DNA of 64,000 bases from assembly GCA_016786765.1 (NCBI GenBank), contig JAEUUZ010000003.1, positions 62,001 through 126,000 on the forward strand, read 5' to 3'. Positions 53,116-61,358 of the stretch are shown here, piece by piece (position 1 is the stretch's first letter; the number at the start of each line of letters is the position of its first letter). Below the pieces are notes generated by a model. That model was not told where the DNA came from and did not search any database. It was given only the letters and a program-made list of their open reading frames with translations. The stretch is from Chitinophagales bacterium. GTDB taxonomy: Bacteria; Bacteroidota; Bacteroidia; Chitinophagales; LD1. A program made the position numbers and the translations under genes.

Positions 53116-54048
53116 ATGAAGAAATGGATACTCAAGGCAATTGTTCTTTGAACAATTGCCTATTTACCCTATGCAACCCAAATTAATTTTCTGTTTCAGA
53201 AATATGTAACAAAGGGAGTCTTTCTCTCAGATGAATATTTTTACGACCGCCTCGGTCATGGGCGAGATCATTTGATTGCTTATCAAAAATATTCCAAGAA
53301 ATCTTTTCCGCAGACTAGCCTAGAGATTGGAACTGGCTGGTACCCTGTAGTTCCAATTGCGTTTTTTTTGGCCGGAACAACAAAGATCTATTCTGTCGAC
53401 ATAACTTTTTTAACCTCAAAGCAAAGGGTTAAAACAACAATAGAGAAATTTCTAGAAAGCTTTGAAAATGGTCGGTTGAAAGAATATGTTGCGGTCAATG
53501 ATGAACGAATGCGCGCGCTCAAAGAGTTGTTCGACAACTATGATTTGTACACGCTCCAAGAGGTTTTGCAAAAATTGAACGTTACTTATTTGGTTGAAGA
53601 TGCTCGCAAACTTTCGCTACAGAACGATTCCATCGATTTGGTAAATTCCAACAATACATTTGAACACATCTATCCGGAAATTCTAATTCCTATTTTAAAA
53701 GAATTTAAGCGAGTGTTGAAAAAGCAGCAAGGCGTGATGTCGCACGCAATTGACATGTCGGATCATTTTGCACATTTTGATAAAAGTATTTCCATCTATA
53801 ACTTTCTTCGGTTCTCTACAACGCAGTGGAAATGGATAGATAACAGCATTCAACCGCAAAATCGACTTCGTTTTTCAGATTATCAAAAGATTTTTTCCGA
53901 CTTGCAACTTCCGGTTATAGCGCAAACATTTCGGCCGGGAAATAGTATAGAAGTTGCTCAAATCCCTTTAGCAAAGCCATTTTCAGACATGAATCCAGAG
54001 GCCGTGGCGATAAGCCATTGCTATTTTGTTGTTGTTTTGAACGAATAA
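53116..54048 (+). pseudogene. Class I SAM-dependent methyltransferase, reading frame interrupted by TGA at codon 12
   Basis: The frame begins MKKWILKAIVL, meets TGA at 53149-53151, then continues in the same frame without any other defect: TIAYLPYATQINFLFQKYVT, KGVFLSDEYFYDRLGHGRDH, and the methyltransferase body LEIGTGWYPVVPIAFFLAG (SAM-binding), VEDARKLSLQNDSIDLVNSN and a C-terminus at 54048. No ATG or GTG lies between the TGA and the core; the only usable internal start is TTG 53272, which would delete about 50 N-terminal residues that look conserved. The TGA sits in the loop of a perfect inverted repeat (53135-53161), and inverting the 5-bp core restores Gln-Arg and an open frame. So the gene is either switched off or recently broken. 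Substrate unknown. Confidence 0.8.
53135..53161 (+). repeat. Perfect inverted repeat (hairpin) containing the in-frame stop
   Basis: Arms AGGCAATTGTTC (53135-53146) and GAACAATTGCCT (53150-53161), 12 bp each, around TTT. Seen as 11-bp arms, the core is CTTTG (53146-53150); its reverse complement CAAAG would change codons CTT-TGA to CAA-AGA. Confidence 0.9.
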
Positions 54049-54067
54049 AAAGGGGATGCGAAAAAAA

Positions 54068-54685
54068 TTAGAAGGTGCCTACGCGAATAAATACTCCGCC
54101 AAAAACACCACTCACGCGGTAGGTTTTTAAACGATAGTAATCTTGTCCGAAAACGGCTCTGGCACCTACACCCGCGCCAAGACGAAAATTTTTGTGTGCA
54201 TTCCAAATGGCATTTACTGAAGGAATAACAATACCATAGTTAAAGTGTTTTTCTGCGCTTGGGTTTCCTAATCCATCAGCGGGTTGTACAAATTTGCAAT
54301 CGGCCCAACCCACAGAAATTTCGGGGTTTACAGAGAAGCGCTTTTTTGCAAAAGCAATGTATCCGAAATTAAGGGAAGCCGATTGATGACTAGCCCCAAC
54401 TTTCACCGATTTATCAATCAACGGAAGCAACTTCACCACGTTCACAGGAGTCGATAAAAGATTGTAGCGAACCCCGATGTAATATTTATAGTTGATTACC
54501 CAATTCACCCCAATGCCGCTAATCATCGATACTTTGTTGAATACATAAGCGCCTTGTCCCTCAAACTGCACAAAAAAGGCAGAGTGAAATTTCTTTGCAT
54601 AGAAGAATGGTTTCTGCACACTGTCTTGCTGGCTGTATGCCGACAGGCAAAAAAGAAAGGAAAATAGTAGTGCGTATTTTTTCAT
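54068..54685 (-). CDS. Small predicted outer-membrane beta-barrel protein, unknown function
   Basis: Exported protein of 205 aa. ATG 54685 starts a signal peptide (MKKYALLFSFLFCLSAYSQQ); a TTG at 54703 belongs to the promoter region. The mature protein alternates amphipathic strands (NYKYYIGVRYNLLS, FRLGAGVGARAVFG) with aromatic ends and terminates in Phe (FIRVGTF), as outer-membrane barrels do. No specific family recognised. Convergent with the interrupted methyltransferase, 19 bp apart. Confidence 0.7.
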   Translation of the reverse strand: MKKYALLFSFLFCLSAYSQQDSVQKPFFYAKKFHSAFFVQFEGQGAYVFNKVSMISGIGVNWVINYKYYIGVRYNLLSTPVNVVKLLPLIDKSVKVGASHQSASLNFGYIAFAKKRFSVNPEISVGWADCKFVQPADGLGNPSAEKHFNYGIVIPSVNAIWNAHKNFRLGAGVGARAVFGQDYYRLKTYRVSGVFGGVFIRVGTF

Positions 54686-54792
54686 TCTGTTTGCAAAATA
54701 CAATTTCCAAATGAAAAATAGATGTTGATGAAAAAAGACGAAGTTCTATTGAAAACCACAATAGCCCCAAAGAAAACTTTGTTTTAAATTAG

Positions 54793-54800
54793 TACGTTTG
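54793..54800 (+). promoter_or_regulatory. -7 box of the exonuclease gene promoter
   Basis: Perfect TAnnTTTG (TACGTTTG) ending only five bases before the ATG at 54806, suggesting a leaderless transcript. Confidence 0.5.
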
Positions 54801-54805
54801 CCGCC

Positions 54806-56143
54806 ATGTTTGCAGTCATCGATGTAGAAACCACCGGAAATCAATATGGTAATGATAAAATTACTGAAATTGCTATCATCGTAACTGACGGAGAAAAAAT
54901 CATTTCTGAGTTTCAAACCCTTATCAATCCTAATCGTTCCATTGATCCTTTTGTAGAAAAGCTCACCGGTATCACTAATGCTATGGTACAAAACGAAAAA
55001 CCGTTTGAAGCCTATGCCGAAAAAATATTTTCGATGATACAAGGCAATCTTTTTGTGGCCCATAATGTGTCGTTTGATTTTCCGCTTGTTGATAGACAGT
55101 TGGCGGCTGCAGGGTTTCATCTCAATGTTTCGCAAATTGATACCATTGCCTATGCACGAAGAATTGTTCCGGGGCTACTTTCTTATTCTCTCGGCAACCT
55201 CTGTGATGCAATAGGCATAAGCCATACCGACCGTCACCGGGCCTATGGCGACACTTTGGCAACAGCAGAATTGTTGCATTTTTTAATTGCCCGAGACGGA
55301 GAAAAAAGGGCTCTGAAATCCTTGCTCAGTCATGGCTTGGATGAGAATTGTATTCCCCAAAACTTAACGGCACAAACGTTTTTATCGCTTTCGCCAAGCC
55401 CGGGATTATTTACGTTTCGCAGAGCAAACGGAGATTTGATTTTTATTGAGGCCACCAAAAATGTTCGCAAAAAAGCCATTGAAAAAATTCAACAGTTATA
55501 TGCCGAAATAGCCGACAAAGAGTTGTTTCACGACATTGTACATGTTGAGGAAGAGCTGACTGGAACGGAATTGATGGCAAAATTATTCAAGCAGGAACGA
55601 GTTTTGAAAGAAAAACCGCTAGTAGGTAAAGTCTTGAAAAATCCTTTACCTCCCTATTTTGTGGTGATGGCCGAAAACAGCGCAGGTGTGTATCAATTGA
55701 AAGTGGTAAGCCGCAAAGAGGCAGAAGGTTTTCAGGGTATACCTTTTACTTCGAAATCATATGCGAACAAAACCATTGATAAGTTGATGAAGCTAAACGG
55801 TCTTCATGCCGCTTATGCTCAGGTGATGATGGAGCAAGACGAGCGCTTGTTGCAAGCACGGAGGATAGAATACAATTTGCGTCTCGAAAATGTTTTGTTG
55901 AGTAGCACCTATCGTTATCCGAATATGATAGTTATAGATAAGGGTATTGACAAAGAAACGTATGCGGTGCTGTGGATTGAAAACGGCCAATACAAAGGCA
56001 GAGCTTATATTTCAGCCGATACGCAAATTGATAAAAATAATATTAGCGAAATTATAGAGCATCGCGAAGAAACGGCAGAGGCACAAAAACTCATTCGCAA
56101 TTATTTAAAAAAGGCGAAGGTGGTTAAGTTGATTCGGTACTAA
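54806..56143 (+). CDS. DnaQ-like 3'-5' exonuclease fused to a degenerate GIY-YIG domain
   Basis: Two-domain nuclease-related protein of 445 aa. Residues 1-165 form a DEDDh exonuclease like Pol III epsilon: DVETTG (Exo I), HNVSFDFPLV (Exo II) and HRAYGDTLAT (Exo III His/Asp). From about residue 200, PGLFTFRRANGDLIFIEATK matches the start of a GIY-YIG (UvrC/Cho-type) nuclease, but GIY is GLF and YIG is FIE, so this half may have lost catalysis. The remaining C-terminus is of unknown fold. DnaQ plus UvrC-like fusions are known in other bacteria, suggesting a repair role. Confidence 0.85.
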   Translation: MFAVIDVETTGNQYGNDKITEIAIIVTDGEKIISEFQTLINPNRSIDPFVEKLTGITNAMVQNEKPFEAYAEKIFSMIQGNLFVAHNVSFDFPLVDRQLAAAGFHLNVSQIDTIAYARRIVPGLLSYSLGNLCDAIGISHTDRHRAYGDTLATAELLHFLIARDGEKRALKSLLSHGLDENCIPQNLTAQTFLSLSPSPGLFTFRRANGDLIFIEATKNVRKKAIEKIQQLYAEIADKELFHDIVHVEEELTGTELMAKLFKQERVLKEKPLVGKVLKNPLPPYFVVMAENSAGVYQLKVVSRKEAEGFQGIPFTSKSYANKTIDKLMKLNGLHAAYAQVMMEQDERLLQARRIEYNLRLENVLLSSTYRYPNMIVIDKGIDKETYAVLWIENGQYKGRAYISADTQIDKNNISEIIEHREETAEAQKLIRNYLKKAKVVKLIRY

Positions 56144-56935
56144 CTACCAATCTTTTTCAATTTTCACATCAACAGGTTTGCCTTGTTTTTTCTGCATTTT
56201 TTCCTGTGTTTTTTGCTCTTCGTTTTGAAGGGCTTGCAATAATTTTTCAGCAGCTTCTTTAGATAGTTTTGGCTGTTGCCCTTGCTGTTGTTGATCTTTA
56301 TTATCTTTCTGGTCGCCCTTACCTTGATCGTCATTTTTTTCTTGTCCGTCTTTTTTCTGGTCGTCTTGTTTTTGATCCTTGTTGTCTTGCTTGTCTTTTT
56401 GATCTTGCTTATTGTCTTTGTTTTGATCGTTTTTGTTGTTTTGATTCTGATTTTTTTCTTTCAGCTTAGCATTCGCATACGCTAAATTATACTTCGAATC
56501 TCTGTCGTTTGGATTCAGCTTAAGTCCCTGTTTATATGCATTTACAGCTTCTTCATATTTTTTGTCTTGTAAGTAGGCGTTTCCTAAATTGTGAAAAGCT
56601 TGTGCTTTTTGTTTTGGGTCGGTGAGCGTTTTACTTGCTAACAAAAATTGCTTTGCCGCATCTTCATTGCGGTTTTGTTTGTAGATAGCATCGCCCAAAT
56701 TGAAAATGGCTTCCGGAAAATTGTTTTTTTTCTCCAACGCCTTTTTATAATTCGCTTCCGCATCTGCATAGTTTCCTTTATCGAAACTTTTGTTGCCGGC
56801 ACGTGTAAGGCCTCGCTCTTCTTGGGCTTTAAGCGAATGTGTGAAAAACAAAATCAAAATCGACAGAAGAAGAGATTTCTCCCTGCGGTCGAAATGACGA
56901 TGGATAAAAAGGGCTATGTTTAATAATCTTTTCAT
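56144..56935 (-). CDS. TPR protein of the Bat operon (BatC-like)
   Basis: Periplasmic or membrane-associated tetratricopeptide protein of 263 aa, last gene of the Bat operon. A signal peptide (LLLSILILFFTHSLKAQ) is followed by three or four TPR units (residues about 45-155: YADAEANYKKALE, PEAIFNLGDAIYKQ, AFHNLGNAYLQDKKYEEA) and then a low-complexity Lys/Asp/Gln tail (about 160-225). The signal-peptide front contains HFDRREKS, encoded by a known type of intergenic repeat (56872-56898). TPR partner of the vWA proteins BatA and BatB. Confidence 0.88.
   Translation of the reverse strand: MKRLLNIALFIHRHFDRREKSLLLSILILFFTHSLKAQEERGLTRAGNKSFDKGNYADAEANYKKALEKKNNFPEAIFNLGDAIYKQNRNEDAAKQFLLASKTLTDPKQKAQAFHNLGNAYLQDKKYEEAVNAYKQGLKLNPNDRDSKYNLAYANAKLKEKNQNQNNKNDQNKDNKQDQKDKQDNKDQKQDDQKKDGQEKNDDQGKGDQKDNKDQQQQGQQPKLSKEAAEKLLQALQNEEQKTQEKMQKKQGKPVDVKIEKDW
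56872..56898 (-). repeat. Bacteroidota intergenic-type repeat inserted in the BatC-like signal peptide
   Basis: On the minus strand the 27-base segment reads GTCATTTCGACCGCAGGG followed by AGAAATCTC, a sequence I know as a frequent intergenic repeat in Bacteroidota. Here it lies inside a gene and codes for the HFDRREKSL stretch. Single copy in this window; membership in the repeat family rests on recall. Confidence 0.55.
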
Positions 56936-56937
56936 GC

Positions 56938-57942
56938 TTACAAATTCAATCGAAGTTTACTTCGTCTTTCGGTGAACAGAAAATCAATCAATAAAAAGAG
57001 CAACGAAACGATAAGGCAATATTGAAACTGATCGTCATAATCTGTAAACACCATTTCCTCAAAATCCTTTGTTTCTAAGCGACCTAAGTCTTTTAGAATG
57101 GCAGAAACGGTTCCTTCGTTGTTGTCAAGTAAATACGACTTCCCGTTACCTTTCATGGCAAGCTGACGGAGCGCATCCTTATTCACTTTCGACAACACAA
57201 TGTTACCATCACCATCGCGTTTGAAATCGCCATTGGCCAAAGGAATTGGGCCGCCATTATCGGAACCTACGGCAATAGTATATACTTTGATGCCAGCCTT
57301 GGCCGCTTCTTCTACTGCAGCATCAGAACCCTCTTCATTATCTTCGCCATCAGAAATAATAATCAATGCTTTTGATTTGTTATCTTCTTTGGCAAACGAC
57401 TCTTTTGCTAAATCAACAGCTTGAGCAATTGCTGTTCCTTGTGTAGGGACCATATCGGGCGATACCGATTTCAAATACATCTTCGCTGCACTGTAATCCA
57501 CTGTTTGCGGCATTTGTAGATAAGCACGGCCGGCAAAGACAATCATTCCTAATCGGTCGTTTTTCAAATCGTCAATAAACTTCGAGATGAAATTTTTGGC
57601 TTTTGATAAACGGTTGGGTTGCACATCTTCGGCCAACATACTTTTCGATACATCGAGTGCAATCATTACATCAATGCCGCTGCGTTTGACTTTCTCTTGT
57701 TTGGTACCGATTTGTGGATTGGCGATGCCCAATACCAGAAAAACATAAGCAAACGAAAGCAAAAGAAATTTGGTTATCAGTTTTGTTTTTGAATAATCGG
57801 GCATCAACGATTTAACTAAATCTTTGTTTCCAAGTTTTGCGATTTGCTTTTTTTTCCAACGGGCATTCCAAACAAAGAAAAGCAGTGCCGGAATCAATCC
57901 CAGCAAAAGCCACAAGTATTCTATATGTTCGAATCTAAACAT
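56938..57942 (-). CDS. batB: Von Willebrand factor A domain protein BatB
   Basis: Inner-membrane protein of 334 aa with N-terminal transmembrane helices (about 10-25 and 55-75), a vWA domain (about 90-290) and a C-terminal helix. The metal-ion-dependent adhesion site DVSKSML (DxSxS), later Thr in PTQGTAIAQ and Asp in ISDGEDNEEG are intact, so it can bind a divalent metal. Part of the Bat complex proposed to link MoxR ATPase activity to periplasmic function or oxidative/aerotolerance stress. Two bases separate it from the TPR gene; the batA stop lies three bases upstream. Confidence 0.93.
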   Translation of the reverse strand: MFRFEHIEYLWLLLGLIPALLFFVWNARWKKKQIAKLGNKDLVKSLMPDYSKTKLITKFLLLSFAYVFLVLGIANPQIGTKQEKVKRSGIDVMIALDVSKSMLAEDVQPNRLSKAKNFISKFIDDLKNDRLGMIVFAGRAYLQMPQTVDYSAAKMYLKSVSPDMVPTQGTAIAQAVDLAKESFAKEDNKSKALIIISDGEDNEEGSDAAVEEAAKAGIKVYTIAVGSDNGGPIPLANGDFKRDGDGNIVLSKVNKDALRQLAMKGNGKSYLLDNNEGTVSAILKDLGRLETKDFEEMVFTDYDDQFQYCLIVSLLFLLIDFLFTERRSKLRLNL

Positions 57943-57945
57943 GCT

Positions 57946-58959
57946 TTACGGAAAAGATTTTAAAATTGTATAACGACTCCACCACTCCAAACACAATAAA
58001 ATCAATGCTAACAGCGCAAACACCAAAAATTTTTCGGTTTTATGGGTGTAGGCTGAAACCAAAATTTTTGTTTTCTCTAGTTTGTCAATTTCCTGAAAAA
58101 TATCTTCTAACTTTTTATTATTAGTGGCACGGAAATATTGTCCACCCGTTTTTTTCGCCACGTCTTTCAACAACGGCTCATCAATTTGCACTTCAGCATA
58201 ATCGTAAACTAAATTGCCCTGTGCATCCATGGCTACAGGTGTGTAGGCCTGACCTTGCGTTCCCACACCAATCGTATACACCCTAACTCCATACTGAACG
58301 GCAATATCTGCAGCAGTTGTAGGGTCTACCAATCCTTTGTTGTTCACTCCATCGGTCATTAAAATAACGACTTTGCTTTTCGATTCGCTTTCTTTTAAAC
58401 GCTGAGTGGCAGTGGCCAAGCCCATTCCAATGGCAGTACCATCTTCAAGCAAACCGTTTTTAATATCTTTCAATTGGTTTTTCACAACGGCATGGTCGAT
58501 AGTAACAGGACATTGCGTGAAACTCTCCCCGCCAAAAATCACTAACCCTACACGGTCGTTCGGACGACCATCAACAAAATCTAAAGCGGTTTTCTTTGCC
58601 GCCTCAAGCCTGTTAGGTTTGAAGTCGCGCGCCAGCATGGATGAAGAAACGTCCATACTCATAACAATATCGATACCCTGGGTGGTTACCTTCGATTCAT
58701 CAAATGACGTTTGCGGACGAGCAATGGCCACCAACAACGAAACAACTGACAGCATTCTGAGTATTGGCAACCATTCTATAAGTTTTCCTTTAATAGGATT
58801 TCGGAAGTTTTTAAACGCGGAAGTTTCAGAATAGGTAAAGGCAGGAACTGCGGTTTTTCTTCTCTTTAACAAAAGGAAACCCATGAACACAACCGCAACA
58901 GGAATTAACCATAATACCCATTTGTTGGCAAAAGTGATATGTTCTAATCCGAATATCAT
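57946..58959 (-). CDS. batA: Von Willebrand factor A domain protein BatA
   Basis: Inner-membrane vWA protein of 337 aa with helices near the N-terminus (about 13-28 and 60-78), the vWA domain (about 90-285) and a C-terminal helix (FLVFALLALILLCLEW). MIDAS residues are intact: DVSSSML, EDGTAIGMG and MTDGVNN. Precedes batB in the same orientation and overlaps the upstream BatD-like gene by four bases (ATGA). Confidence 0.93.
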   Translation of the reverse strand: MIFGLEHITFANKWVLWLIPVAVVFMGFLLLKRRKTAVPAFTYSETSAFKNFRNPIKGKLIEWLPILRMLSVVSLLVAIARPQTSFDESKVTTQGIDIVMSMDVSSSMLARDFKPNRLEAAKKTALDFVDGRPNDRVGLVIFGGESFTQCPVTIDHAVVKNQLKDIKNGLLEDGTAIGMGLATATQRLKESESKSKVVILMTDGVNNKGLVDPTTAADIAVQYGVRVYTIGVGTQGQAYTPVAMDAQGNLVYDYAEVQIDEPLLKDVAKKTGGQYFRATNNKKLEDIFQEIDKLEKTKILVSAYTHKTEKFLVFALLALILLCLEWWSRYTILKSFP

Positions 58960-59900
58960 CCTTGGTTTTCAGTGTTTTGTTGTTCCGCTTTTTTCTTGGT
59001 GTGTTCCACAAAGGCTTTTGCATTTTCCATGCTTCTCATATTCTGATCCGGAAGAGGAGTCATTTTTGCAAACTTCGCGAAATCGGCCAGCTGCAAGGTT
59101 TCTATCAATCGATTTTGATGTTCGCGACTAATCGATAAAGAAGAAATGAGTTTAGCAATTTCATCGGTTGTTGATTCCATTGCCAAAATATCGTAGCGGT
59201 ATTCCAAATAGCTACGCAGAATATCGCTGATTTTAGAATAGTAGAGTTTGTGTTGATCGTTTTGCCACAATTTTTGTTCTTCCAGTTTTTTCAATTCATT
59301 CAAGGCCCATATATGTTCCGGTTCTGTTGGGCGAGTTGATTCAACAATAGTTTCATTCTTTTTGTAATATTTTCGATAAAGGAAGAAGCCTATAATTAGC
59401 GCTAGTAAGGCTATTCCGGCAACAATCCACCAGAAAAATTCGCGTAATTCATAGCTTACCTTCAGTGGTGCTTTTATGGGCTTAATTGGTTTTGCAGTGT
59501 CAACATCAAGCGTTTTAACGTTAACTACATAATCATTTGTGAAAACCGAATCCGTTGCTTTTTGTTGATTGAGAAAGAAAATAGCTTGTGGAGAAATTAC
59601 ATAGCTGCCCGAGTCAAAAGCAGACACCACAAGTGTTTGCGTAAATACCGACTTATCACCTAGAGCACTTGTGTCAATTTTCGAACGTTCTATGATTTCA
59701 ATTTTTCCAAGCGTATCGCCATCAAATTTAGGCCATTGGATGACATGCGTTTTGGGTGACTGGATGGTCAACTTTAAATTCAGATGATCGCCAATTTCGA
59801 TGTGGTTAGAGTCGGCCTTAAGTGTTGCCGATACTTGAGCAGAAGCGCTACAAGTCAGCAAAAACAATGCACCTAGCAATATGTTTAGTTTGCGTTTCAT
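58956..59900 (-). CDS. Bat operon membrane protein with beta-rich periplasmic domain (BatD-like/DUF4381-type)
   Basis: Protein of 314 aa with a signal peptide (LLTCSASAQ), a beta-rich periplasmic region (about 25-150; IEIGDHLNLKLTIQSP), one transmembrane helix (FFWWIVAGIALLALIIGFFLY, about 160-180) and a cytoplasmic helical tail (about 185-314). This layout resembles proteins placed between DUF58 and batA in Bacteroidota Bat operons. Overlaps both neighbours by four bases, implying tight translational coupling. Molecular function unknown. Confidence 0.82.
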   Translation of the reverse strand: MKRKLNILLGALFLLTCSASAQVSATLKADSNHIEIGDHLNLKLTIQSPKTHVIQWPKFDGDTLGKIEIIERSKIDTSALGDKSVFTQTLVVSAFDSGSYVISPQAIFFLNQQKATDSVFTNDYVVNVKTLDVDTAKPIKPIKAPLKVSYELREFFWWIVAGIALLALIIGFFLYRKYYKKNETIVESTRPTEPEHIWALNELKKLEEQKLWQNDQHKLYYSKISDILRSYLEYRYDILAMESTTDEIAKLISSLSISREHQNRLIETLQLADFAKFAKMTPLPDQNMRSMENAKAFVEHTKKKAEQQNTENQG

Positions 59901-60919
59901 CTTCTTACACCTCTTTCTTTAAACATTTGCATTAAATCTTTTACGTAGTTGCTAGTGGTTTCAATAGAAATAAACTGAGCACCACTTTTGGCAAAAAGCA
60001 TTTTGCTGTTTTGTTGTCGGTTTTCGAATTGTGAACGAATCTCGTTACGCAATTTTTTATCGGAAGTATCGGCAAAGAAGGACTGTTTGGTTTCAGCATC
60101 TTCAATGTATACCAAACCAACATCTTCCATGAGGTGTTCACGTTTATCGAAAAGTTGAATGCCAATAAAATCGTGCTTTCTGGAAACAATGGCTAACTCT
60201 TTCGTATAGTTTTCTTTCGCTTGAAAGTCGGAAATAAGAAACGCAATACTTTTCTTCTTGTTTACATTGTTGAAGTACTGCAGAACAGTTGCAATATCGG
60301 TTCCGGAAGATGTAGATGCGAAACCGTCTATTTCCGAAATGATGCGCAAAATGTGCGACTTTCCTTTTTTAGGTGGAATGTATTTCTCTACCTTATCGCT
60401 GAAAAAAATCACCCCTACTTTATCGTTGTTGGTAATGGCTGAAAACGCCAAAATACCGCTGATGATTTCAATGATTTCTTTTTTAAATTCGTTCTGTGTA
60501 CCGAATAGTGTGGATTTGCTGACATCCACCATAAGCATCAATGTGAGCTCTCGCTCTTCCTCAAATACTTTTACGAATGGCTTTCCGCCACGAGCCGTAA
60601 CATTCCAATCGATGGCGCGCACATCATCGCCATATTGGTATTCGCGCACTTCAGAAAACGACAAACCCCTTCCTTTAAAGGCAGAATGATAACTTCCCGA
60701 GAAAACCTGGTTAGAGAGTTTTCGCGTGATGATTTCGATTCTTCGGATTTTATGTTGCTTGGAGGAGGGTTGGGTGTTGTTGGTTGAGGGTTGTTGGTTG
60801 AGGGTTGGGAGTTGGGAGTTGGGTGATGAAAGAATAGCCGGACCCTTCTTTTTTCTGAGCAAGAAAAAGAGTCCAATGAAGAGCGCTATAGCCCCAATAA
60901 GTATAGCTATTACAATCAT
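59897..60919 (-). CDS. DUF58 domain protein of the Bat operon
   Basis: Protein of 340 aa with one N-terminal transmembrane helix, a Pro/Ser/Asn-rich linker (about 25-55) and the DUF58 domain, which has the characteristic FSEVREYQYGDDVRAIDWN followed by a vWA-like fold with DVSKST. Acts with MoxR in membrane or metal-centre assembly in other systems; the precise role is unknown. The stop of the upstream four-helix gene overlaps its ATG by four bases. Confidence 0.93.
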   Translation of the reverse strand: MIVIAILIGAIALFIGLFFLLRKKKGPAILSSPNSQLPTLNQQPSTNNTQPSSKQHKIRRIEIITRKLSNQVFSGSYHSAFKGRGLSFSEVREYQYGDDVRAIDWNVTARGGKPFVKVFEEERELTLMLMVDVSKSTLFGTQNEFKKEIIEIISGILAFSAITNNDKVGVIFFSDKVEKYIPPKKGKSHILRIISEIDGFASTSSGTDIATVLQYFNNVNKKKSIAFLISDFQAKENYTKELAIVSRKHDFIGIQLFDKREHLMEDVGLVYIEDAETKQSFFADTSDKKLRNEIRSQFENRQQNSKMLFAKSGAQFISIETTSNYVKDLMQMFKERGVRR

Positions 60920-61293
60920 TTTAAATTTTTCTCTTTGGTTAAATAGTTTATAAATCCTATCAATTGCTTTCGAGTACTCTCTAGTGTTAATAATACAGCA
61001 TCAACTTCTTTTTCTGCAGCAAAGTTCAAATCAACGGATAGCAATAATTGTGTTTCTAATTCATTGAGCGAACCTTTGGCCATGTGCAAAAACTGAATGG
61101 TTTCTTTTTTGTATTGTCGTCCATGTCCCTCAGCAATATTCGAAGCCACAGAAATGGCCGCTCGTCTAAGTTGATTGGTTAGGCCAAATTGTTCTGATGC
61201 AGGATAAGCCTTTGTCAAAGAATATACATCAATACATAGGCTTCGCGCGGAAACCCATACGTTCAAGTCTTTATATGTTTTATATTCTTTCAT
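60916..61293 (-). CDS. Four-helix-bundle protein (23S rRNA intervening-sequence type)
   Basis: Small helical protein of 125 aa of the family first found encoded in 23S rRNA intervening sequences and often next to other genes in Bacteroidota. Family hallmarks: YKDLNVWVSARSLCIDVY, FGLTNQLRRAAISVASNIAEG, and TIQFLHMAKGSLNELETQL. ATG 61293 fits the family start; an in-frame start 21 bases upstream is less typical. It is wedged between moxR and DUF58 in the Bat operon, and overlaps the DUF58 start. Function unknown. Confidence 0.92.
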   Translation of the reverse strand: MKEYKTYKDLNVWVSARSLCIDVYSLTKAYPASEQFGLTNQLRRAAISVASNIAEGHGRQYKKETIQFLHMAKGSLNELETQLLLSVDLNFAAEKEVDAVLLTLESTRKQLIGFINYLTKEKNLK

Positions 61294-61358
61294 CAAATAA
61301 TTTTCACCAAACACGGCATTTCACCCAACCCCCAACCAAATACCCTCAACCCAAATTC

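Noticed and set aside
53136-53160. The in-frame TGA at 53149 as a selenocysteine codon with a SECIS hairpin
   Set aside because: The hairpin contains the TGA itself rather than following it, it has no typical SECIS features, and a methyltransferase N-terminal helix gives no reason for selenocysteine; a loop flip explains the sequence better.
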